Positions 53,453-62,589 of a stretch of 64,000 bases of DNA are shown here, piece by piece (position 1 is the stretch's first letter; every line of letters begins with the position of its first letter). Source of the stretch: Tunturibacter gelidoferens (GTDB lineage: Bacteria > Acidobacteriota > Terriglobia > Terriglobales > Acidobacteriaceae). The stretch is taken from assembly GCF_040358255.1 (NCBI RefSeq), contig NZ_CP132938.1:434001-498000 (forward strand), written 5' to 3'. A program made the translations under genes and the position numbers. Below the pieces are notes generated by a model that ran no database searches, was not told the DNA's origin, and saw only the letters and a list, made by a program, of their open reading frames with translations.

Positions 53453-54300
53453 TCACCCTCCGCAAAATCTGCTCCGACAGTCACCTGCTCCCAGGCGGCA
53501 ATCTCTCTCTGCCAGCCGTCGAGCTTGCCCTTGAATCGTTGCAGGGCGCTACGGCCCAACAAAAGATGAAGCGGTGGATCCTGAGATTCGACGACCCGGA
53601 TCATAGCCTGCACAGCCTTCAGCGGATCACCTGCCTGCTTGCCGTCGTTCTCCACAAAATACTTCCGCATATTCGCGGCCGTCTGGTCGTAATCAGCAAT
53701 TTTAGTCTTCGCAATCACGCCGGAGCGACCTAGAAAGTCGGTACGAAACGGGCCAGGTTCAATCACGGTAACGCGAATACCCAACGGCGCAAGCTCTGCC
53801 GCTAAAGCCTCGGACAGCCCTTCAACAGCAAACTTCGTCGCGTTATACATCCCGATCCCCGCCCCGCCAATCAGGCCGCCGATCGACGAAAGATTCAGAA
53901 TATGTCCGCTCCGTTGCTTGCGCAGATGAGGCAGAAACGCCCGCGTCACCTTCAACAGGCCGAAGACATTGGTCTCGAACATCGGCATAAACTCCGCCTC
54001 CGAGACCTCTTCAATCGCGCCAGCAACTCCGTAACCTGCGTTGTTGACCAGCACATCCACTTGTCCGAACTGCGCAAAGGCCTGCGTCACAGCCGAATCC
54101 ACTTGGCCGGCATCCGTGACATCCAAGGCCAAAGCCTTTGCACTTCGCGGATACTGTCTTTCAAGATCTGCAACCTTGTCCAGCTTGCGAGCAGTCGCAA
54201 TCACCTTGCCGCCTGACCTCAGAACCTCTTCCGCAAGCAGACGGCCAAAACCGGTCGATGCTCCCGTGATAAACCAGACACGTTGAATCGATTCAGTCAT
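53449..54300 (-). CDS. Short-chain dehydrogenase/reductase
   Basis: 283 residues. Classical SDR: cofactor motif FITGASTGFGRLLAEE with TGxxxGxG, NNAGYGV, catalytic Ser in LNLSSIGG, and YNATKFAVEG (YxxxK). The TAR basic residues after the second strand favour NADP(H). Translationally coupled to the HAD gene. Substrate unknown. Confidence 0.92.
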   Translation of the reverse strand: MTESIQRVWFITGASTGFGRLLAEEVLRSGGKVIATARKLDKVADLERQYPRSAKALALDVTDAGQVDSAVTQAFAQFGQVDVLVNNAGYGVAGAIEEVSEAEFMPMFETNVFGLLKVTRAFLPHLRKQRSGHILNLSSIGGLIGGAGIGMYNATKFAVEGLSEALAAELAPLGIRVTVIEPGPFRTDFLGRSGVIAKTKIADYDQTAANMRKYFVENDGKQAGDPLKAVQAMIRVVESQDPPLHLLLGRSALQRFKGKLDGWQREIAAWEQVTVGADFAEGE

Positions 54301-54552
54301 GATCTCCAGTACTCCAAAAGGCTACGTTCTTGTGCTGAATCAATGGAAGAGCCCGTTCGAGCGTTGCAGCAGCCCCGATCATCCCGACGCCGCCCAGGCG
54401 ACACATAATGCGCGAATCGCCTGCAACCAACCCACCCCAAGACTCTGCCCCCTTCATAGCGTTCAGGTTAAGATGCTCGGGCGGTGTCACAAGGCGCAAA
54501 TGAGTAGTAGTCAGGCTTGAGTAGACACAGAGTTTATTGCCAGACCATGAAA

Positions 54553-54575
54553 AGGCGGGGTGATCGACCCCGCCT
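54553..54575 (-). terminator. Intrinsic terminator for tkt
   Basis: AGGCGGGGT-GATCG-ACCCCGCCT, a perfect 9-bp stem. Read on the minus strand it is followed by TTTTC, seven nt after the tkt stop. Confidence 0.9.
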
Positions 54576-54581
54576 CTCCAT

Positions 54582-56579
54582 TTACTTCTTTACCAGCTTC
54601 TTGGCATGGTCTACAACGTTCGCAACGGTGAAGCCCAGCTTCTCGAAAGCGACCGCTCCCGGAGCCGAACCACCGAAGCGGTCCAACCCAATCACTCCTC
54701 CGTTGTGGCCGACGTACTTGTACCAACCCAGCGTCGCACCGGCTTCAACCGCCAGCTTCGGCGTGCTCTCCGGCATCAGCTTCGCTTTGTACTCGTCGCT
54801 CTGCTCGTCATAGACGTGGAAGCTTGGCATCGAAACAACGGTCGCGTTGATCCCAATCCCCTTCAGTTCCTCAGCAGCCTTCGTGATAAGTCCAACCTCT
54901 GAGCCGGTCGCAATCAGAATCAAATCCTTGCCGTGCGAAACCACCTCATACGCCCCAAATCGCGCACCCGCGCGAGCGATCGTCGCATCGATCGTCGGCA
55001 GATCCTGACGCGACAGCGCCATAAAGCACGGACTCTTTCGCTCCAGCGCAAGCTGCCAGCACGCCGCCGTCTCATTCGCATCCGCCGGCCGGAAGTCGGT
55101 GAGGTGCGGGATAGCACGAAGACTCATCAGCTGCTCAACCGGCTGGTGCGTCGGTCCATCTTCGCCCAGTCCAATCGAATCGTGCGTGAAGATGAACAGC
55201 GAGTGAAGGCCCATCAGGGCAGCCAGACGCAGCGCATTACGGCAGTAGTCCGAGAACGTAAAGAACGTCGACCCAAACGGAATCAGCCCGCCGTGCGCCG
55301 CCATGCCATTCACCATCGCGCACATGCCAAACTCGCGCACGCCGAAGAACACATTGCGTCCAGCCGGGTCCACGTGAAAGCTCGGTGAATCTTTGAAGAT
55401 CGTCTTGGTCGAAGCAGTCAGGTCCGCCGCGCCGCCAAACAACTCCGGAACCACGTTCTCAATCGCCTGCATCACCGCCTGCCCGGCGTTTCGAGTTGCC
55501 ATCGGCTTCTCAGTCGGGAAGGTTGGGATCTTTTTCTCCCAATCATCGGCGAGCTTTGCCTTGATCGTACGGTCGAACTGTGCCGCCGGCTCGGGATAAG
55601 CCTTGGCGTACTCTTCAAACTCCGCCGTCCACGAAGCATGCAGATCCTTGCCCCGCAGCTTGATCGTGTCCCAGTTCTTGCGAGCCTCATCGGGAACGTA
55701 GAAGCTCTTATCCTCAGGCCAGCCCAGGTTCTTCTTCGTCTCCTTGGTCGCCTCCGGTCCAAGCGCCTCGCCATGCACCTTATTCGTGCCAGCCTTCGGG
55801 CTTCCATAACCGATCACGGTGCGCACGCGAATCAACGAGGGCTTCGACGTCTCCGCCTTGGCTGCAAGAATCGCCGCCTCAATCGCCACCAGGTCGTTGC
55901 CATCGGCTACATGCTGCACATGCCAGTGGTAAGCCTCGAACCGCTTCGTCACATCTTCCGTGAAAGAGAGCTCCGTCGGCCCATCGAGCGAGATCAGGTT
56001 GTCGTCATAAAGCACGATCAGCTTGCCCAGCGCCAACGTTCCCGCCAGCGAGCATGCCTCATGCGAGATGCCTTCCATCAGGTCGCCATCGCCGCAGAGT
56101 ACATAGGTGTGGTGGTCGACGATGTTGTACGTATCGCGGTTGTAGACCGCAGCCTGGTGCCGCTCCGCCGTCGCCATACCCACAGCCATCGCAAGACCCT
56201 GCCCCAGCGGACCCGTCGTCACCTCAACACCTGGAGCCTCGCCATACTCGGGGTGGCCGGGCGTATGCGAGCCCCACTGCCGGAACTGCTCCAGCTGCGA
56301 AATCGGCAAGTCGTACCCTGACAGATGCAGCGCACCATACAGCAGCGCCGATGCGTGCCCATTCGAAAGTACGAAACGATCCCGATCAATCCACTTCGGA
56401 TCTGAAGGATCGTGCTTCATCAGCTTGTGATAGAGCAAATAAGCGATCGGAGCGCATCCCAGCGGAGCTCCGGGATGTCCGGACTTCGCCTTCTCCACGG
56501 CATCGACGGCGAGAAAGCGGAGGGCGTTGATGGAGATCTGGTCAATTTCTTGCTGCTTCGAATCCTGCTGTTCGCTCAT
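54582..56579 (-). CDS. tkt: Transketolase
   Basis: 665 residues from ATG 56579 (AGGA 5 nt upstream; a longer in-frame reading is unneeded). N-terminal DRFVLSNGHASALLYGALHLSGYD, thiamine diphosphate motif VLCGDGDLMEGISHEA, and the central GVREFGMCAMVNGMAAHGG, with DSIGLGEDGPTHQPVEQL. Transfers two-carbon ketol units in the pentose phosphate pathway, linking with rpe at 8935 and the zwf-pgl operon. Confidence 0.97.
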   Translation of the reverse strand: MSEQQDSKQQEIDQISINALRFLAVDAVEKAKSGHPGAPLGCAPIAYLLYHKLMKHDPSDPKWIDRDRFVLSNGHASALLYGALHLSGYDLPISQLEQFRQWGSHTPGHPEYGEAPGVEVTTGPLGQGLAMAVGMATAERHQAAVYNRDTYNIVDHHTYVLCGDGDLMEGISHEACSLAGTLALGKLIVLYDDNLISLDGPTELSFTEDVTKRFEAYHWHVQHVADGNDLVAIEAAILAAKAETSKPSLIRVRTVIGYGSPKAGTNKVHGEALGPEATKETKKNLGWPEDKSFYVPDEARKNWDTIKLRGKDLHASWTAEFEEYAKAYPEPAAQFDRTIKAKLADDWEKKIPTFPTEKPMATRNAGQAVMQAIENVVPELFGGAADLTASTKTIFKDSPSFHVDPAGRNVFFGVREFGMCAMVNGMAAHGGLIPFGSTFFTFSDYCRNALRLAALMGLHSLFIFTHDSIGLGEDGPTHQPVEQLMSLRAIPHLTDFRPADANETAACWQLALERKSPCFMALSRQDLPTIDATIARAGARFGAYEVVSHGKDLILIATGSEVGLITKAAEELKGIGINATVVSMPSFHVYDEQSDEYKAKLMPESTPKLAVEAGATLGWYKYVGHNGGVIGLDRFGGSAPGAVAFEKLGFTVANVVDHAKKLVKK

Positions 56580-56688
56580 GCTGTTCCTTTGCTCTTTTGG
56601 AGATTCGCGCGCCGCTTTGCCGACGCTGAATCTGGAAGATTTGGTCAAACTCTAACAGTGTACTAGCGGGACCGGACTAGCCGCATCC

Positions 56689-59145
56689 TTACACCTTGGT
56701 AGATGCCGGAACCGGATCGATGGAGACATCAATATTTCGCCCCAGCCAGCGATCCTGCTGTCCCTCTACCGGCCATGCGAGGGTAAACGTAATTTTGCCT
56801 ACCTGACCCGCGCCCGTCGGAATATCCACAAACGATCCCGAATATCCAACAGACCGCGACTCAAGAGTAAGCGTCGTAGCCCAGTTGTCATAGGTATAGA
56901 CGACACGAAAATGCTCCCGATCGACAATGCGAAGCGTATGTCCCGAGTAGAGCGAGCGAATCGGCCGCCCCGGCTCAAAGATCTCGATATGGTTCGTAAA
57001 CGAGCGCTTCTCCTTCACGACAGCATAACGATCTTCTACCGCCTGAATCCGGTCAAACACCCGGCCATCAGCCGCCGAGCGCAGCAGCTTCAGGTACTCC
57101 GCATGCGCCCAAACCAGCGGCTGCGCCGAGCCCGCCGACCGCCCGCGATACATCCCACGCGAAGGAATATCGTCATAGTCCCAGACCTGCTCCGGAAGCA
57201 TCCCTCCAACGGAACTAAACTGTTCGATCGCCTTGACGTACTTGCTGAAGTCGTTCCCAGCGCAGAGCTCGTAGTGGCCTCTTTCGCCCGTCAGAATCGG
57301 CCATGCGCGACCCTGCCCCGACCCGTCATACGGCCCCCCATCCTTCTTCTGCCCATACCCGTCATGGTTGTATCGCCGCCACGAATCCCCAAACGGCGTC
57401 TCAATCTTCAAGCAGTGATCGACCACCTTCAACGAATCGACGATCAAAGGATCATCAGCCCGTCGAATCCCATAGCGCACCAGCTCCAGAAATCCTCCAT
57501 CGATCACCTCGCGAGCCTCGAACACATTCCTCTCCCCCGGCTCGCGATTATTAATTCGAATCATCCCGGGTGGCAGACTGTCGTCATGAAACGGCTCACC
57601 TTTGGCTGGCGGACGAATCCGCATGTAGTGATACTTCACATCCGGGTGCAACACGCCTTCAGTCGTAGTCGTCCACTCATCCAGGTGCGACTCAATCCAG
57701 TCCGCATACGTCTCCAGATAGTTCGCCAGTTCCACTGACTCCCGCGAACGAGCAATATCCGCAGCACAGATCAACCCCGAGATCACCGCCGCCAGCGTCG
57801 ACGGCGAATACCCGGCCGCCTCCTCCCACCGCTCCTGTTGCGTCACCGGCGCATACCGCACCAGAAACGCCGCGGCCCGCTCCACAAACGGAAACACATC
57901 GAAGCTCCCCAGCCCATCCTGCTTCCACAACCGCCAAGCCAGAATGATCGGAAACGCCACCTCATCCAGCTGAATTCCCGTCCAGTAGGGCGTCCCGTCG
58001 ATCCAGAAGTTCTGCGCAAAGCTCCCATCCGGCTTCTGCGTGCAAGCCAGATAAACCAGCGCCCGGAGAGCCGTATCTGTCCTTCCACACGCCAACAGCG
58101 CGCTCGCAGTCTGCACCATATCCCGAGTCCACACCAGGTGATACCCACCTAAATCCGAGTCACCCTTCGACGCTCCCCACGGCACCGAAGCGGACGCAAT
58201 AAACGCGCCCGAGTATGTCTTGTCCTCATGCGTCAACAGCACATTCTGGCTGATCCGCATCAGCCTCCCACCGTCCGTCGAGACCGCCGCCAAACCAATC
58301 GGCGGGTTCACCCTCTGCCACTGATCCACGAACCGTTTCTGGTGCAACTCATAAGGCGAAGCCAGCGTCTGCATCATCTGCGCGATCGCCGCATGATGCC
58401 CATCCCCAAACGAAATCGCTACCGTGAACTCACGATTCTGCGAGATATCGATCTCTCCCATCAACGCAAGATTGCCATCCAGAGCCTGCCCAAACTGCCA
58501 GCTCATCCGCATATCCTGAACCAGATTCTGGTACCCATCACTGGTCCCGACATAGCCGCACGAAGACCGTACAAACCCGCAGTCCGCGCCAAACGCCAGC
58601 GAAGTCTCGCCCTTCCAAGCCAGCAGACACCGCTGTCCCGCCACATCGATCGACCGCGCCGAGTTCCCCGCTCCACCGCCGTTCAAATGCGGCGCCAGCA
58701 GCGCATAGCACTTCAGCCGCGACAGAACGTCCTCATCCCCGGTTATCTTCACGTTCATCAACACCACAGGATGATGCGGATCACAGATGAACTCCTTGGT
58801 CACCGTATAACGTCCATCCAGATCGCTGGCCACCACCCGGACCGCGGGAGCAGCCGCATCGATGTAATGAAAGTCGTACTCGAAGTGACGCTTCTCCTCA
58901 TGCACAAACGTCTCGCCATCGCTGAACAGCAACTCCATATCGCGGGTCTGCGGGCGATCGATCGTCGGGTAGTAAATCTCGTTCAACGTCCCATGCGAGA
59001 CCGTAAACCACACTCGGCTCGAAGCCGCATACGCTGTCGAAACAGCGTCTTTTTCGCTCGAGGTCCAGCGCGGTTCCAGCCCAGGAGCGCCAAAGGCAGC
59101 TCCATCATCGTCAAGCCAGCGGTAAGAAGCAGTGAGGTCGTTCAT
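56689..59145 (-). CDS. GH15 glucoamylase-like glycoside hydrolase
   Basis: 818 residues, no signal peptide. An N-terminal beta-sandwich (about 1-270) includes SRVWFTVSHGTLNEIYYPTID; the (alpha/alpha)6 catalytic domain follows with LGGYHLVWTRDMVQTASALL, YWTGIQLDEVAFPI, a catalytic Glu candidate in IDGGFLELVRYG, and GGMLPEQVWDYDD; a C-terminal beta region ends the protein. Releases glucose from starch, glycogen or related alpha-glucans, which would feed glk downstream. Cytosolic location suggests storage glycogen. Confidence 0.92.
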   Translation of the reverse strand: MNDLTASYRWLDDDGAAFGAPGLEPRWTSSEKDAVSTAYAASSRVWFTVSHGTLNEIYYPTIDRPQTRDMELLFSDGETFVHEEKRHFEYDFHYIDAAAPAVRVVASDLDGRYTVTKEFICDPHHPVVLMNVKITGDEDVLSRLKCYALLAPHLNGGGAGNSARSIDVAGQRCLLAWKGETSLAFGADCGFVRSSCGYVGTSDGYQNLVQDMRMSWQFGQALDGNLALMGEIDISQNREFTVAISFGDGHHAAIAQMMQTLASPYELHQKRFVDQWQRVNPPIGLAAVSTDGGRLMRISQNVLLTHEDKTYSGAFIASASVPWGASKGDSDLGGYHLVWTRDMVQTASALLACGRTDTALRALVYLACTQKPDGSFAQNFWIDGTPYWTGIQLDEVAFPIILAWRLWKQDGLGSFDVFPFVERAAAFLVRYAPVTQQERWEEAAGYSPSTLAAVISGLICAADIARSRESVELANYLETYADWIESHLDEWTTTTEGVLHPDVKYHYMRIRPPAKGEPFHDDSLPPGMIRINNREPGERNVFEAREVIDGGFLELVRYGIRRADDPLIVDSLKVVDHCLKIETPFGDSWRRYNHDGYGQKKDGGPYDGSGQGRAWPILTGERGHYELCAGNDFSKYVKAIEQFSSVGGMLPEQVWDYDDIPSRGMYRGRSAGSAQPLVWAHAEYLKLLRSAADGRVFDRIQAVEDRYAVVKEKRSFTNHIEIFEPGRPIRSLYSGHTLRIVDREHFRVVYTYDNWATTLTLESRSVGYSGSFVDIPTGAGQVGKITFTLAWPVEGQQDRWLGRNIDVSIDPVPASTKV

Positions 59146-59293
59146 TGGTTCTTATTAGAGCGCAAAACTCCGCACTCGGTTACATCCCTCCGTCAAAGAG
59201 CGATGAATCCGCAGGTAAGTTATGATTCCTGAGGTTGGGACGACTCGCCCAGGTGCATCGCGCACCGCCCGGACAGCATCGAACTCACTCAGG

Positions 59294-59314
59294 CAGTCAG
59301 GATCCTCCTGACTG
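59294..59314 (+). promoter_or_regulatory. Hairpin in the leader of the superoxide dismutase gene
   Basis: CAGTCAGGA (59294-59302) pairs perfectly with TCCTGACTG (59306-59314) across a 3-nt loop. No U-tract follows, so it is not a terminator; it ends 29 nt before the start and could stabilise or regulate the mRNA. Confidence 0.5.
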
Positions 59315-59343
59315 ACAAAACGAACGACGACAGGAGAACTACT

Positions 59344-59961
59344 GTGGCCTACGAACTACCACCTTTGCCCTACGATTACGCGGCGCTTGAGCCCTTCATC
59401 GACGAAGCTACGATGAAGCTCCACCACGACAAGCACCACCAGACCTACGTCACCAATCTGAACGGCGCGGTAGAGAAACATCCAGAGATCGGCAAGAAGT
59501 CTCCCGAGGAGCTCCTTAAGGACCTCGCCAGCATCCCCGAAGACGTTCGCAAGGTCGTCCAGAACAACGGCGGCGGCCACGTCAACCACACCATGTTCTG
59601 GCAGATCATGAAGCCCAAGGGCGGCGGCGAACCCACCGGCGAGATCGCCGACCAGATCAAGAAAGACTTCGGATCGTTCGAAGACTTCAAGAAGCAGTTC
59701 AACGAGACCACCGCCAAGCAGTTCGGCTCAGGTTGGGGTTGGATCATCATCATCGGCGGCAAGCTCAGCATTGTCACCACTGCGAACCAGGACAACCCCC
59801 TCTCCCAGGGCCACTACCCCATCCTAGGCAACGACGTCTGGGAGCACGCCTACTACCTCAAATATCAGAACAAGCGCCCCGACTATCTCGCCGCCTGGTG
59901 GAACACCGTCAACTGGGAAGAGATCAACAAGCGCTTCGCGACCGCCAAGACCCACAAGTAG
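59344..59961 (+). CDS. sodA: Superoxide dismutase, Mn-type
   Basis: 205 residues from GTG 59344, with AGGAG 7 nt upstream. Metal ligands His27 (LHHDKHH), His82 (HVNHTMFW), Asp164 and His168 (DVWEHAYY). NNGGGHVNH and TTANQDNPL are Mn-type signatures (Fe enzymes have a Gln in the former position and lack the latter Gln). No signal peptide, so cytosolic. Converts superoxide to peroxide and oxygen. A repeat (copy C) follows the stop. Confidence 0.95.
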   Translation: MAYELPPLPYDYAALEPFIDEATMKLHHDKHHQTYVTNLNGAVEKHPEIGKKSPEELLKDLASIPEDVRKVVQNNGGGHVNHTMFWQIMKPKGGGEPTGEIADQIKKDFGSFEDFKKQFNETTAKQFGSGWGWIIIIGGKLSIVTTANQDNPLSQGHYPILGNDVWEHAYYLKYQNKRPDYLAAWWNTVNWEEINKRFATAKTHK

Positions 59962-59968
59962 TCTCCTC

Positions 59969-60065
59969 CCGACCAACGGGAGGGCCGCTAACGCCAGTCG
60001 AGCCGAGACAGGGTATACAAGTCACGAAGTGACCGCCCCACGCGCAGTGGGCCCGTCCGGCAGGA
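59969..60065 (+). repeat. Dispersed palindromic repeat, copy C
   Basis: A diverged member: GACCAACGGGAGGGCCGC, then GGGTATACAAGTCACGAAGTG and ACCGCCCCACGCGCAGTGGGC. The central hairpin is GTCAC-GAA-GTGAC here against CCCAC-GAA-GTGGG in copies A and B, a compensatory change. It begins 7 nt after the sodA stop. Confidence 0.8.
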
Positions 60066-60080
60066 CGTCTCCCACACAAA

Positions 60081-60119
60081 AGCTCCGGTGCAACGCAGTT
60101 TTCGCGTTGCACCGGAGCT
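60081..60119 (-). terminator. Strong intrinsic terminator for the exported protein gene
   Basis: A perfect 16-bp stem (60081-60096 with 60104-60119) and 7-nt loop. On the minus strand it is followed by TTTTGTG. It lies 28 nt past the stop of the gene at 60148. Confidence 0.9.
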
Positions 60120-60147
60120 CTAAAAGCCCTTCTTCAACTACGACGTG

Positions 60148-61215
60148 CTACCCCTTCGGCCCAGGACCAGGATCGGTTACGGCCGTCGGAGTGACCGTCT
60201 CGGTGCCGCTCCACGACCCCGTCCAGTTCGCATCTCCGCCGCCCGTCGCGCCGCTGATCACAAACCCCTTCCACGGCTGATTCCTGTTGTTGACGCCCTC
60301 AGGCGTTGCCGCATGGTCCCCGTTGCTCTGCCGGCATGCCGTGTGGTGTCCAGCCTTGACCTCTAGAAGATTCGAATCAGTCGCAATACTGGAGTAGACT
60401 GCAGCACCCCACTTCCACTCGATCGACATCCCCGGAGCACCCGTTGTATTGAACGTTCCGCTCCAGGTGACATTAATCCCAGCAGGTATCCCAGCCGACG
60501 GCACTGGAATCGCCACACCGGTAAGAAAGATCTCATCGTCTCCCGTGAGGGGAACCGTAGTAATCCAGGTATTGGTCATCGTACTGAACGTCGTCGAACT
60601 GCAGGTCGCGGTCGGCGAGAAGGTTATCTGAGCATTTGGAGCCGAACTCGTAAACAGCGCCCCAGTCTCTACATCGACAATTCTGGAATTGGTAAAGGTA
60701 ATGACGCCCCCGGTGCTGGGGATGTTCTTGACTGTGAAGTTCGCGTTGAACCACACCGAATCGCCCGGCAAGAGCCGGTTTCCATTAAAGCTCGCCGTGT
60801 CGATCCCCTTGCCCGAGTTGGGCGGCGGCGGCGGAGCTCCGCAGGAGATGCTCGTCGGCGAAAACAGAATCGGGACCGTATTATGCCCCACCAGGCTCGC
60901 AGTGCCGGTGAAGTTGTAAGTTCCGATCAAAGCCGGGAACGAACCCCACACAGTCGCCTCGAAGGTGGTAGTCGAAGACGCAGTCAACGGAATAGTGCCG
61001 GTAATCGGAGCGCCGGAGTAGGGTGACGTTTCGATCGTGTAGCTGATCTGATACTTCGTTCCCGGTGACAACTCCGAAGCCGCTACCGAAAAGCTGAAGG
61101 CGTTGCAGGTGACCGTTACGTTGGCGGTGTCTACGTGATTCGCTAATACGGGAGTCGCACATAAAAGAATGAGACCCAAAGTCGTGCCGAATGCAGTTCG
61201 AAATCTCTGAAACAT
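60148..61215 (-). CDS. Exported protein with beta-sandwich domains, unknown function
   Basis: 355 residues from ATG 61215 (GAGAGGG 7 nt upstream). Signal peptide (TLGLILLCATPVLA). The mature protein is Ser/Thr/Gly-rich and beta-dominated, with an N-terminal Ig-like part (FSFSVAASELSPGTKYQISY), a CGAPPPPPNS linker and a second domain with SFNGNRLLPGDSVWFNANF. No PEP-CTERM or membrane anchor at the C-terminus. Possibly a secreted surface protein; family not recognised. Confidence 0.7.
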   Translation of the reverse strand: MFQRFRTAFGTTLGLILLCATPVLANHVDTANVTVTCNAFSFSVAASELSPGTKYQISYTIETSPYSGAPITGTIPLTASSTTTFEATVWGSFPALIGTYNFTGTASLVGHNTVPILFSPTSISCGAPPPPPNSGKGIDTASFNGNRLLPGDSVWFNANFTVKNIPSTGGVITFTNSRIVDVETGALFTSSAPNAQITFSPTATCSSTTFSTMTNTWITTVPLTGDDEIFLTGVAIPVPSAGIPAGINVTWSGTFNTTGAPGMSIEWKWGAAVYSSIATDSNLLEVKAGHHTACRQSNGDHAATPEGVNNRNQPWKGFVISGATGGGDANWTGSWSGTETVTPTAVTDPGPGPKG

Positions 61216-61613
61216 AATCACGCCCTCTCTTGACTGGCTTCACGAACTTCGCTTCAGGGAGGCTGGCCTCGAGAGCCTCTTAACAGGTACAGCGTGGCTT
61301 ATTCTCAAGTCCTAAACTTTTCAATGCGACAGAAGACACGTCCAACTATGCAGTCACCCAGTAGTAACTGCACTACAACTTTATGGTGATTACTAATCAG
61401 TGAGGCTGCTTCCCCTACCCACCCGTCATAATTATCCGACGAGGACAAAATCCCTGTAGAGAAGCCAGATACCAACGGCGCATCGGTTCACCCTCAGCCG
61501 CTCTAATCAAACCGCTTCGACCTCAAATAACCGAATCGCCTCTTCCTGTACCATTCGTGCACGCATCTTCCGGACACTCAACAACCGTCAATCCCGCGAA
61601 TCAGGATTCGCCC
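61216..61613. other. Intergenic region without a recognised gene
   Basis: Divergent spacer between the exported-protein gene and the dead permease. No plausible reading frame or repeat is seen; it is AT-richer than nearby genes and probably holds the two promoters. Confidence 0.5.
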
Positions 61614-62153
61614 ATGCACGTCCCGCCTTCGATCCCAAAGCAGGACACCGGCACACAATCTCCGCATCGCGCAGACGTGCCGCTCTTCGATGCGCGCTAG
61701 CGTGCACCGTTCGTCATGGTCACCGCTCTGTTCTTCCTATGGGCGATGCCGAACAACCTCAACGATGTCCTGATCCGGCAGTTCATGAAGTCGTTCCAGA
61801 TCTCCCGCCTGCAGGCAGGCCTCATTCAATCGGCCTTCTACTTCGGCTACTTCTGCGTCTCCATGCCTGCAGCCTTCGTCCTCCGCCGCTTCGGTTATCG
61901 CATCGGACTCGTCTCCGGCCTGATGCTCTACTCCTTCGGTTGCTTTTTGTTCTGGCCCGCAGCCGAGATCAACCGCTACAGCTTTTTTCTCTTAGCTCTC
62001 TTCGTCATCGCCGCCGGTCTGGCTTTTCTCGAAACCGGCGCAGCCTCATTCGTCACCCAGCTGGGCGAACCCGAGACCTCCGAGCGAAGACTCAACTTCG
62101 CCCAGTCCTTCAACCCGCCCGGAACCATCGCCGGCGCTCTCATCGGCCGACCT
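61614..62153 (+). pseudogene. FucP-like MFS sugar permease, disabled
   Basis: From ATG 61614 the frame reads a hydrophilic leader, a premature TAG at 61698-61700, then MVTALFFLWAMPNNLNDVLI, FGYFCVSMPAAFVLRRFGYR and AEINRYSFFLLALFVIAAGL, ending RRLNFAQSFNPPGTIAGALIG. These match the N-terminal five helices of the L-fucose/hexose:H+ symporter family. The other seven helices are missing; after 62153 the sequence is unrelated. A stop plus a lost C-terminal half mark it as dead. Confidence 0.85.
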
Positions 62154-62360
62154 GTTTCTTCAACGCCCGACCTGTTCCCCACCGCCCCGACCTTTTTCCC
62201 CATCGTGCGGACTGCTGGTTCAAGTTGGCGTCTCCGACAAGTGGCGCCCCGCAAGCGTCATCTCGACCGAAGTCGCGCGGTCCCATCGCGCGACGCAGTG
62301 GAGAGACCCCCGCATTTCGTCCGTATCCCCACGGTTGCCGACCAATCCGAAAACCAGCCT

Positions 62361-62483
62361 CTACCGCAATCCAGAGCGGCGTTCGCCAGGGTGAACTCTT
62401 CTATCTCGTGCCAGCACCACCAAAGCGCCGATCATTCCAAGAAACGGCAGCAGGAGAAAGATAAACACATAGATGTTCATCAT
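62361..62483 (-). CDS. 40-residue candidate membrane protein
   Basis: Starts at a double ATG (62483 and 62480) with GAGG 7-8 nt upstream and ends TAG at 62361-62363. Residues 3-24 form one hydrophobic helix (IYVFIFLLLPFLGMIGALVV) followed by a basic tail (LARDRRVHPGERRSG), the topology of many bacterial single-pass mini-proteins. It is divergent from marR, with the operator at 62558 between them. Evidence is topology and ribosome site only. Confidence 0.5.
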   Translation of the reverse strand: MMNIYVFIFLLLPFLGMIGALVVLARDRRVHPGERRSGLR

Positions 62484-62557
62484 TTGACACCTCTTCGACC
62501 CAACAGCCGGAGCCCGCGGAGCCGCTCAGCAAGACTGCCGGACTCTGCCGCAGATCA

Positions 62558-62572
62558 TATCGTGTTACGATA
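62558..62572 (+). promoter_or_regulatory. MarR-type operator
   Basis: TATCGT-GTT-ACGATA, a perfect 6-bp inverted repeat 17 nt before the marR start. Its position at a divergent promoter region and symmetry fit a dimeric winged-helix repressor; ACGATA may also serve as part of the -10. Confidence 0.7.
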
Positions 62573-62589
62573 CTCTTAGAGGGAAGTTC

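Noticed and set aside
62160..62360. Continuation of the permease reading frame to 62579
   Set aside because: After residue GALIG the translation has no membrane helices and runs across the opposite-strand mini-gene; treated as non-coding.
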